Both the position numbers and the translations under genes were made by a program. Under the pieces are notes generated by a model. It was not told the origin of the DNA and searched no databases. It saw nothing but the letters and a program-made list of their open reading frames with translations. Shown here in pieces: positions 8,250 to 15,346 of a stretch of 64,000 nucleotides of DNA. The DNA is from Ruegeria sp. Alg231-54. GTDB lineage: Bacteria; Pseudomonadota; Alphaproteobacteria; Rhodobacterales; Rhodobacteraceae. Position 1 is the stretch's first letter; every line of letters begins with the position of its first letter. Location of the stretch: the NCBI RefSeq assembly GCF_900143525.1, contig NZ_FREZ01000004.1:62001-126000 (forward strand). The letters are read 5' to 3'.

Positions 8250-9188
8250 TTACTCCCCTGGCCGTGACGCCCCGGTATCCGACCGAGGTGACCGCACCCG
8301 CAGAACCGGTGTGTTGGCTGAGGTCGTGTTTGTCCGGCTTTCGCGCCACACCACGTAGACGCCGGATGCGATAATGACGCTTGCACCGACTGCAACCCAG
8401 ACGTCCGGGCGTTCGCCAAAGAAAGCCATGCCGAAAATCGTGGCCCAGATGATCTGGCTATATTGACTGGGGGCAATAACCCCGGCGGGTGCCGCACGAT
8501 AGGCCAGAATGATCAGGTGCTGGGCGATGACCGAGAAAACGCCTACCAATGCCATCATTGCAAGATGCAGCAGGGATGGTGGTTGATAGACGGCAGGCTG
8601 TGCAAGGCTCATCACCGCGATGGCCAACAACATGGGGTACAGGATCAGCACGGCCGATCGTTCCTCATTCCCGATCTTGCGCACCAACACGGATGCAAAG
8701 GCGCTGCAGAACGCCGCCGTCAATGCAGCCAGATGGCCTAGGGTGATGTCGGTCGCCCCCGGACGAAGGACAATCAGCACACCGATCAGACCAACACCGA
8801 CTGCGGCCCAGCGCTGGGCGCGGACTACCTCGCCAAGGATGGGGATCGACAGGACTGTCACGATCAGCGGGAAGGAGAACAGCAGCGAATAAACCTCGGC
8901 CAGCGGCAAAACCGAAAACGCATAGAACGCGCAGGACATCGCGGTGACCATCAGGCCAGATCGCAGCAACACCAGCCATGGGTGATGGGGCAGAAAGTTC
9001 CCGGTTGTCCGGTCGGTCAGAATCGTGACGGCCATCGGCACAAACGAGAACAGCGTGGCGAAAAAGATGATCTGCATCACCGAGTAGACGCCGCCAAGCG
9101 CTTTGATCAATGCATCATGGCTGGCAAAGACCGCAAAGCCCAAAAACGCATAGCCAAGTCCCCGAAGGGTGGAGTTCTGAGTGCTCAT
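8250..9188 (-). CDS. EamA/DMT family transporter
   Basis: 312 residues with about ten hydrophobic segments arranged as two five-helix halves, the duplicated EamA fold of drug/metabolite transporters. Recognisable features are an early ASHDALIKAL segment in helix 1, the ALRSGL-like start of helix 3 (VLLRSGLMVTAMSCAFYA), and a second half ending in APSQYSQIIWATIFGMAFFGERP, which is conserved in the S-adenosylmethionine/guanidine-related roseobacter branch of the family. Substrate is unknown. It lies on the minus strand 148 bases after the globin gene, and may share the terminator at 8208-8239 in the reverse direction. Confidence 0.85.
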   Translation of the reverse strand: MSTQNSTLRGLGYAFLGFAVFASHDALIKALGGVYSVMQIIFFATLFSFVPMAVTILTDRTTGNFLPHHPWLVLLRSGLMVTAMSCAFYAFSVLPLAEVYSLLFSFPLIVTVLSIPILGEVVRAQRWAAVGVGLIGVLIVLRPGATDITLGHLAALTAAFCSAFASVLVRKIGNEERSAVLILYPMLLAIAVMSLAQPAVYQPPSLLHLAMMALVGVFSVIAQHLIILAYRAAPAGVIAPSQYSQIIWATIFGMAFFGERPDVWVAVGASVIIASGVYVVWRESRTNTTSANTPVLRVRSPRSDTGASRPGE

Positions 9189-9336
9189 CGTTGTGGCCTC
9201 GGGTGATGTTTCGGTGTTGTGACTGTGCCATCACACCGCGTATGTTGCGGGTGGCTTGCCTTTGAGTAAACCCATTTTGGTGGCGCGCATAGCCCTTAAT
9301 TTACCGCTAACATTGCATGGCCGCTATGACGCGGGA

Positions 9337-9804
9337 TCACCGCAGGATCGGGGGTGCATCCTTGGGTTGACGTGCGGATTGAACACCGGCCTTCATTCCC
9401 ACACCAATGCGGCGCGCCAGCGCGACCCACGGTATCGCGGTTTCAGGGGGCAGCGTCTGCGTCGCGACCTCTTCGAACAGATCCAGCCAATGGGCGAAGA
9501 ACTCGGGCTTTACGTCGGGACGTTCGATATGAACCCGCTGCGGATTGCCGTCATAACTGCGCTCGAACAAAATCGCGTTGCGCCAGAAGGCGGCGATCTT
9601 TTCCTCATGGGCGGGCCAGTTGTGGACATGTTTGTTGAAGACAGGTCCCAGTACCGTGTCCTCGCGCACGCGGGCGTAAAAGGCGCGGACCTGCGCGTTG
9701 ATCTGGTCCGGCGTTGCAGGAAAGCGTGGGGGCAGGGTGGGTCTGGTCATTGGGATGGTCCGATTTCGACTCTGTTCTGCGGCAATATCCCGTTCTGCGG
9801 TCAT
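9337..9804 (-). CDS. group III truncated haemoglobin
   Basis: 155 residues from ATG 9804, which overlaps the dnaE2 stop as ATGA; a start at residue 19 (ATG 9750) is also possible and would match the family length better. The globin part shows AFYARVREDTVLGPVFNKHV and then FWRNAILFERSYDGNP, with a proximal-histidine candidate in RVHIERPDVKPEFFAHWLDLF, the group III (P) pattern. These proteins bind oxygen or nitric oxide and are cytoplasmic. Because it overlaps dnaE2, it should be co-transcribed with an SOS gene, which is unusual. Confidence 0.85.
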   Translation of the reverse strand: MTAERDIAAEQSRNRTIPMTRPTLPPRFPATPDQINAQVRAFYARVREDTVLGPVFNKHVHNWPAHEEKIAAFWRNAILFERSYDGNPQRVHIERPDVKPEFFAHWLDLFEEVATQTLPPETAIPWVALARRIGVGMKAGVQSARQPKDAPPILR

Positions 9805-12719
9805 GCGACAGGCGTGGTTTTGTCGCGCGGGTCCGGTGTCAGAATATGCCGCAACAGGGCCACCGGATGCGCCCGTAGGCTGAGGCGGGTGGCGACGTAG
9901 TCCTCGACCACCTGCTCGCCCAAGGTCATTTTCGGCAGGTAGGCCTCGGGTTCATCCAGCGCCTCCCCCTCCAGATCTTGCGAAAACAGCGGCAGGGGTT
10001 TGGCTGTGGCGATCGCTTTGGCCTGCCACAATGCCTCGCGCCGTGTCAGGTCGCAGGCGGCGAAGGCATCCGCCTCGGCCAGCCGTTCGATCACCGATGG
10101 TCCCAAACCGGCACGGCGCCAGACATCGTCGACCTGATGGTAGCCATTGCCGCGCGCCGCTGTCAGCCAGCTGGCATCTTCCTCGCTGAGGCCCTTGATC
10201 TGGCGGAAGCCCAGCCGCAGCGCCAGCCCGCCCTGACCGTCAGGTTCCATCACATTGTCCCAAAAGCTGGCATTGATGCAGACCGGGCGCACTTGAACCT
10301 CATGCTCGCGCGCATCACGGACGATCTGGGCGGGGGCATAGAACCCCATTGGCTGCGAATTCAGCAGGGCGCAGGCAAATATCCCCGGATGGTGGCATTT
10401 GATCCAGGCCGAGGCATAGACCAGCAGCGCAAAGCTGGCCGCGTGGCTTTCGGGGAAGCCGTAAGAGCCGAAGCCTTCGATCTGCGAAAAACAGCGTTCG
10501 GCGAAGTCCTGTTCATACCCGTTGCGTTTCATCCCGCGCAGGAACAGCGCGCGGAATTCGCTGACATTGCCGTGCTTCTTGAAGGTTGCCAGAGACCGGC
10601 GTAGCCGGTCGGCCTGTTCCGGGGTAAAGCCTGCGCCGACAATGGCAATCTGCATCGCCTGTTCCTGAAACAGCGGCACGCCCAGCGTTTTGCCCAGCAC
10701 CTCGCCCAACTCGTCCGAGGGGAAGCTGACCTCCTCCTCTCCGTTCCGGCGGCGGATATAGGGGTGGACCATGTCGCCCTGAATGGGGCCGGGGCGGATG
10801 ATGGCGACCTCAATCACCAGATCATAGAAATTGCGGGGCCGCATCCGGGGCAGAAAGTTCATCTGTGCTCGTGATTCCACCTGAAACACGCCAATCGAGT
10901 CCGCCTTGCACAGCATGTCGTAGACGACAGGGTCCTCGGGCGGCAGGGTGGCGAGTGTATAGCTGGTCTGATGGTGCTGACCGATCAGGTCAAAGGCCTT
11001 GCGAATGCAGGTCAGCATCCCGAGGCTGAGGACATCGACCTTGAGGATGCCCAGCGTGTCGATATCGTCCTTGTCCCAGCAGATGACCGTGCGGTCCTCC
11101 ATCGTGGCGTTCTCGATAGGAACAAGCTCGTCCAGACGCCCCTCGGTGATGATGAAGCCGCCGACATGCTGAGACAGGTGACGGGGGAACCCGTCGATCT
11201 CATATACCAGCATTAGAGTCTGTTTTAGACGGCGATCTTCGGGGTCGAGGCCAATCTCGCGCATCCGTTCCGCCTCAAGCCCCGCGGCGGAGAAGAAGCC
11301 CCAAAGCTGAGATGAGAGCGCTGAGATCGTATCTTCGGTCAGGCCCATCGCGCGGCCAACCTCGCGGATGGCGCGTTTGCCGCGATAATGCACGACCGTT
11401 GCGCAAAGGCCGGCGCGATGGCGGCCATAGCGGTCATAGATGTGCTGGATCACCTCTTCGCGGCGCTCATGTTCGAAATCGACGTCGATATCGGGGGGCT
11501 CATCCCGCGCCTCGGAGACAAAGCGTTCGAAGACCATCGTGCCCATCTCAGGGCTGACCTCGGTGATGCCGAGGCAGAAGCAGACCACCGAATTGGCCGC
11601 CGAGCCGCGTCCCTGGCAGAGGATGTCGCGCGAGCGGGCGAAATGAACGATATCGCGGACTGTCAGAAAGTAGGGTTCGTATTTCAGCTTGCCGATCAGG
11701 GCGAGCTCATGCGCCAGCATCTTTTTCGCCTTCTCGGACGCGCCTGCCGGATAGCGCCATTGCAACCCTTCATGCGCCAGACGATGCAGGCGTTGGGTCG
11801 GGGTTTCCTGCTCGCTGCCCTCGCTGGGGTACTCATAACGCAGCTCGTCCAGCGAGAATGTGAGCTGTTCGCTGAGTTCATGCGCGCGGGCGACAGTCCC
11901 CTCATAGCCTTTGAAGATGCGCAGCATCTCACCCTCGGACCGCAGGCGTTGTTCGCCATTTGCAAGTGCGTCTCGACCCAGCTCATCAACCTTGCGGCGC
12001 AGGCGGATGGCGGTCAACACATCCCCCAGCTTGCGACGCGTGCCGTGATGCATCATCGGCGTGGAACTGGCGAGGGTGGGGATGTCGAGTTGCCTTGATT
12101 CAGTCTCTAATAAAGAGAAATATACACCATCTGCGCCGTCATACCGGGGGTGCATTAACAGATGTATCCGCCCGGCAAAGCGGCGCGACAGCTGTTGCGC
12201 TTGTGTCCGCCAGCCGTCCGCGCCGCCCTGAGACCGGGCCGTTTGTGGCCACAGCAGCAGGTGGAGACCGTCGTAAAACTCCAGCAGGTCGGACAGGTGC
12301 AGGATGCAGTCGCCCTTTTCGGCGCGCAGACGGCCCTTGGACAGAATGCGGCACAGATTGGCCCAGCCCTGCCGGTTCAGGGGCAGGGCGGTAACCGTGG
12401 GCGCATCGGTAAAGATCAGCCGTGCCGCCGGTATCAGGCGGGGCACCGCGTGGATCGGGTACGAGGGCGGTTTGGGGATGTGATCGGGGCAGGGTGGGCC
12501 TATAGAGGTGTTCTGCGCCTCCCACTCCAGCCGTTCGCGCACCTTGCGGGTAATCTCGCGCGCCTGCGTATGGGCGCGGACGATCCCGGCGACCGAGTTG
12601 TCATCAGCGATGGCGATGGCGGGCAGGCCCAGGGTGACGGCACGCTCCATATACTCCTCGGGGTGGGACGCCCCGGTGAGGAAGGTGAAATTCGACGTGA
12701 TCGACAGTTCGGCATACAT
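9801..12719 (-). CDS. dnaE2: error-prone DNA polymerase DnaE2 (ImuC), short C-terminus
   Basis: 972 residues. It is the catalytic polymerase of SOS mutagenesis and works with ImuB and the beta clamp. The N-terminal PHP domain starts TSNFTFLTGASHPEEYM; the polymerase carboxylates are in PDIDVDFEHERREEV (about residues 415-430), and the tandem helix-hairpin-helix region lies near residues 780-870. The protein ends at LRAHPVALLRHILTPDPRDK, where the DnaE2 proteins I know continue for roughly 100 residues into an OB-fold domain; that domain is absent and the next gene begins at once. A LexA box with one mismatch overlaps a TATAAT element at 12731-12750. A perfect start context (MYAELSITSNF) supports ATG 12719. 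Confidence 0.92.
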   Translation of the reverse strand: MYAELSITSNFTFLTGASHPEEYMERAVTLGLPAIAIADDNSVAGIVRAHTQAREITRKVRERLEWEAQNTSIGPPCPDHIPKPPSYPIHAVPRLIPAARLIFTDAPTVTALPLNRQGWANLCRILSKGRLRAEKGDCILHLSDLLEFYDGLHLLLWPQTARSQGGADGWRTQAQQLSRRFAGRIHLLMHPRYDGADGVYFSLLETESRQLDIPTLASSTPMMHHGTRRKLGDVLTAIRLRRKVDELGRDALANGEQRLRSEGEMLRIFKGYEGTVARAHELSEQLTFSLDELRYEYPSEGSEQETPTQRLHRLAHEGLQWRYPAGASEKAKKMLAHELALIGKLKYEPYFLTVRDIVHFARSRDILCQGRGSAANSVVCFCLGITEVSPEMGTMVFERFVSEARDEPPDIDVDFEHERREEVIQHIYDRYGRHRAGLCATVVHYRGKRAIREVGRAMGLTEDTISALSSQLWGFFSAAGLEAERMREIGLDPEDRRLKQTLMLVYEIDGFPRHLSQHVGGFIITEGRLDELVPIENATMEDRTVICWDKDDIDTLGILKVDVLSLGMLTCIRKAFDLIGQHHQTSYTLATLPPEDPVVYDMLCKADSIGVFQVESRAQMNFLPRMRPRNFYDLVIEVAIIRPGPIQGDMVHPYIRRRNGEEEVSFPSDELGEVLGKTLGVPLFQEQAMQIAIVGAGFTPEQADRLRRSLATFKKHGNVSEFRALFLRGMKRNGYEQDFAERCFSQIEGFGSYGFPESHAASFALLVYASAWIKCHHPGIFACALLNSQPMGFYAPAQIVRDAREHEVQVRPVCINASFWDNVMEPDGQGGLALRLGFRQIKGLSEEDASWLTAARGNGYHQVDDVWRRAGLGPSVIERLAEADAFAACDLTRREALWQAKAIATAKPLPLFSQDLEGEALDEPEAYLPKMTLGEQVVEDYVATRLSLRAHPVALLRHILTPDPRDKTTPVA

Positions 12720-12730
12720 TACGATTCCGT

Positions 12731-12750
12731 ATTATATTCACGTTTTGTTC
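12731..12750 (-). promoter_or_regulatory. LexA box overlapping the -10 of dnaE2
   Basis: On the plus strand ATTC-ACGTTTT-GTTC (12736-12750), one mismatch to GTTC-N7-GTTC. On the minus strand the outer half overlaps TATAAT (12736-12731), a perfect -10 element. The -35 region is weak. This is the expected layout of a LexA-repressed promoter. Confidence 0.6.
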
Positions 12751-12828
12751 TTTTTCGAGTCCTTTGCGCAGGAAACGGGTCGATTGGGTTTGATCCGATG
12801 GGCAGTGTCGGAAAAAAGGAGACCCGAA

Positions 12829-13293
12829 ATGTTCAAAATCACCGCATTGCCCACCGACGAGGTACGCGCCCTTCAGGCCGGTCACCCGGATTCCTATGGC
12901 GCAACACCAGAACGGGCCGTTTCAACGGGTGCTGGTAACCCGTGTCGCCATTGTTTGCAGAACATTCCCGAGGGCGAAGAAATGCTGATCTTGGCCCACA
13001 GACCGTTTTTAGAGACACATCCATATGCCGAAACCGGGCCGATCTTTCTATGTGCTGCACCCTGTGAGCGATACGAGGGGCAAGACCTGCCCGAGGTTCT
13101 GACCTCGTCGCCCGACTACCTTATTAAGGGCTATGGCACAGATGACCGCATCGTCTATGGCACCGGAGTGATCACGCCCACGGATCAGATCGGAGCAAAA
13201 GTCAGAGATATCTTTGCCCGACCAGATGTGGCCTATATCCACGTCCGATCCGCGCGAAACAACTGCTATCAGGCCCGAATCGACCGAGACTAA
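12829..13293 (+). CDS. DUF1203 family protein
   Basis: 154 residues from ATG 12829, preceded by AAGGAG at seven bases; the open frame extends further upstream into dnaE2 but without homology. The N-terminus FKITALPTDEVRALQAG and the cysteine pair in NPCRHCLQNIPEGEEMLIL are typical of DUF1203, a family of small cytosolic proteins without known function. The C-terminal part VAYIHVRSARNNCYQARIDR is the family's most conserved stretch. It diverges from dnaE2 and its stop overlaps the ABC ATPase stop on the other strand by four bases. Confidence 0.85.
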   Translation: MFKITALPTDEVRALQAGHPDSYGATPERAVSTGAGNPCRHCLQNIPEGEEMLILAHRPFLETHPYAETGPIFLCAAPCERYEGQDLPEVLTSSPDYLIKGYGTDDRIVYGTGVITPTDQIGAKVRDIFARPDVAYIHVRSARNNCYQARIDRD

Positions 13294-14315
13294 AGCTTGA
13301 CCCTATGCATTCCCCGGCGCGGCTGATCCGGATCAGCCGCCGGGGCGTCCTCGGAGCGGCTGGATGTCAGGGCGAGGAACACATCCTCTAGATCAGCCTC
13401 TTCAGTGCGGACGTCGCGGATGCGGATATTGGCTGCGCGGACAGCTTCAAGAACCTGTTCGGCGTTGGTCTGGGCGCTGCGATATTGCAGCACAAGGTTG
13501 CCATCGTCGCGCAAGGCGGCCTCGACCCCTTCGGTTGAGGGTAGATCGACGACCGGGCTGTCGGGCACGATGACCATGGTACGGCTGTCCATTCGGCCCA
13601 GCAGGTTGGCGGTGCTGTCCTGCGCAATTTTCTCACCGTGATTGATGATTGCAATCTCGTCACACATTTCCTGTGCTTCTTCCAGGTAATGCGTGGTCAG
13701 GATGATGGTCATGCCCTGTTCGTTCAGCTTGCGCACATTAGCCCACAGCATCTGGCGCAGTTCGATATCCACGCCTGCCGTTGGTTCGTCCAGCACCAGA
13801 ATCTTGGGGTGATGCACCAGCGCCTTTGCCAGCAGCAACCGCCGCCGCATGCCACCCGACAGGGTGCGGGCGTAGGATTCGGCCTTGTCGCTGAGGCCGA
13901 CCAGTTCAAGGATCTCATCGCTGCGGCGTTGGGCCTTGGGTACGCCGTACAAACCGGCCTGCACCTCTAGCGCGCCGCGGGGCGTGAAAAACGGGTCAAG
14001 GTTCAGCTCTTGGGGCATCACGCCAATCGCGGCGCGGGACTGGCGCGGGTTGCGGTCCTGATCGTACCCCCAAATCGACACGGAACCCGCAGACTTCACC
14101 ACCAGACCGGCCAGAATGTTGATCAGGGTCGATTTACCGGCCCCGTTCGGACCCAGCAGGCCAAACACCGACCCCCGTGGAATGCTCAGGTCTATGCCCT
14201 TCAGTGCCTGTTTCGCGGGCTGGCCCTTGCCGCCGCGATAGGTCTTACGCAGTCCATCGATCCTGATTGCCGCATCGGTCATGAGACCCTTGCCCCCGGT
14301 TTGCTCATCGCTCAT
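13290..14315 (-). CDS. ABC-2 type transporter ATP-binding protein without nearby permease
   Basis: 341 residues from ATG 14315 (a second ATG at 14282 is possible; the longer frame to 14543 is an overlap). Walker A is GPNGAGKST, the signature is LSGGMRRRLLLAKAL, Walker B is ILVLDEPTAGVD, and the H-loop is LTTHYLEEA. The C-terminal 110 residues form the DUF4162-like regulatory extension common in ATPases that pair with ABC-2 exporters (NodI/DrrA type). The partner permease is not adjacent: the upstream neighbour is a divergent zinc-finger gene and the downstream neighbour is convergent. It must pair with a permease elsewhere. Confidence 0.85.
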   Translation of the reverse strand: MSDEQTGGKGLMTDAAIRIDGLRKTYRGGKGQPAKQALKGIDLSIPRGSVFGLLGPNGAGKSTLINILAGLVVKSAGSVSIWGYDQDRNPRQSRAAIGVMPQELNLDPFFTPRGALEVQAGLYGVPKAQRRSDEILELVGLSDKAESYARTLSGGMRRRLLLAKALVHHPKILVLDEPTAGVDIELRQMLWANVRKLNEQGMTIILTTHYLEEAQEMCDEIAIINHGEKIAQDSTANLLGRMDSRTMVIVPDSPVVDLPSTEGVEAALRDDGNLVLQYRSAQTNAEQVLEAVRAANIRIRDVRTEEADLEDVFLALTSSRSEDAPAADPDQPRRGMHRVKL

Positions 14316-14369
14316 AAACGCACCTAATGCATGCCCGCGAGGCCGACAACCAATGAAGGATCGCCAGCC

Positions 14370-14546
14370 GTGACACTTGATGCACCGGAAACCAAATTCG
14401 TCGAAACCGCACGTGTTGCCTGTGACGGCGGTGAAGGCGCGTTGGGCCACCCGCGTGTCTGGTTGCAGATCCCCGAAGATACCGGCTGGGTCGAGTGCCC
14501 GTATTGCGATTGCAAATACGTACTGTCGGAGCACGACGCGCAATAA
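14370..14546 (+). CDS. small CHCC zinc-finger protein
   Basis: 58 residues from GTG 14370, chosen because AAGGA lies nine bases upstream and because the protein then starts at TLDAPETKF, as in relatives; an ATG at 14331 would add 13 residues. The conserved pattern RVACDGG...LGHPRVWLQIP...WVECPYCDCKYVL supplies Cys, His, Cys and Cys zinc ligands as in the mitochondrial NDUFS6/complex I zinc-finger family. In alphaproteobacteria this protein is taken as a complex I-associated factor, though direct evidence is limited. It is 13 bases upstream of the YrbL-like gene and probably co-transcribed. Confidence 0.8.
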   Translation: MTLDAPETKFVETARVACDGGEGALGHPRVWLQIPEDTGWVECPYCDCKYVLSEHDAQ

Positions 14547-14559
14547 ATTCGGAGGCCGG

Positions 14560-15222
14560 ATGCTTTTTGCAGTGCAGCTTTTGCAGGTGTCCGATCAGGA
14601 CCCGATTGCCAGTGGCGGGCATCGAGACGTGTATGCCTGTCCGGGGCAATCCCACTTATTGGTAAAGGTGACGCGCCCGCGCAAACGGCCCAACCGATCT
14701 TTTGCAAAACGGTTGATCCGGCGGCTTCTGCCCGATTCTGTATTCCGCAATGCGCTGAAGGAAATCGAGGGTGAGATGAAGGCGGCGTTGAAAAGCGGCA
14801 CCGACATCGAGCAACTGCCCTTGGCGCGGTGTTTTGGCATAGCGCAAACCGACATTGGCCCGGCGATCGTTGTGGAGCGGATCGAATCCGATGACGGACA
14901 GCTCGCACATCCCCTTGCGAAGTTGTGCGAGGATGGAGCGCTGAGCGATGATGTTCTGAATGAATTGAACAGTTTTGCCAAAAAACTGTTTAAGCTTCAA
15001 ATTGTTGCCCGCGATATTCACGAGACCAACATTGTCTACGGGCTGCGCAACGAAACCCGGATGTTTCTGCTGATCGACGGGTATGGAGAACGCAATCTTG
15101 TTCCCTTGCGCACATTGAGCCGCAGGTTGAACGACCGGTCGCTGCACAAGCAGATGAACGGCATCGCCGAGCGTGTGGGGCTGATCTGGGATAGAACCGG
15201 GCAGGAATTCCGCGTCGCGTGA
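14560..15222 (+). CDS. YrbL-like (PhoP regulatory network) protein
   Basis: 220 residues from ATG 14560, with GGAGG five bases upstream; the frame extends to 14377 but overlaps the zinc-finger gene. The N-terminal IASGGHRDVYACPGQSHLLVKV and the later ARDIHETNIVYG (kinase-like catalytic-loop pattern) and LLIDGYGERN are the signature of the YrbL family, which adopts a protein-kinase-like fold. Function is not settled in any bacterium. Gene order with the zinc-finger protein suggests an operon; polA follows after 124 bases. Confidence 0.75.
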   Translation: MLFAVQLLQVSDQDPIASGGHRDVYACPGQSHLLVKVTRPRKRPNRSFAKRLIRRLLPDSVFRNALKEIEGEMKAALKSGTDIEQLPLARCFGIAQTDIGPAIVVERIESDDGQLAHPLAKLCEDGALSDDVLNELNSFAKKLFKLQIVARDIHETNIVYGLRNETRMFLLIDGYGERNLVPLRTLSRRLNDRSLHKQMNGIAERVGLIWDRTGQEFRVA

Positions 15223-15346
15223 TTGACGGCCTGCGTTAACGTTCCGGCACAGTTTTCCGGCCTCTTGTGTGGATTGACTACCTTCTTTGCTGGCCACCCG
15301 CGCGGGCCTGTGGCAGAACCGTTTCCAACCAGAACGGAGCGCGCGC

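Noticed and set aside
9256-9900. Long plus-strand open frame over the globin gene
   Set aside because: It is a shadow of the minus-strand globin coding region with no recognisable domain and no ribosome site.
15241-15255. GTTC-CGGCACA-GTTT upstream of polA as a LexA box
   Set aside because: One half-site mismatch, far from the start, and polA is not a usual SOS gene in this group; the sequence could arise by chance.
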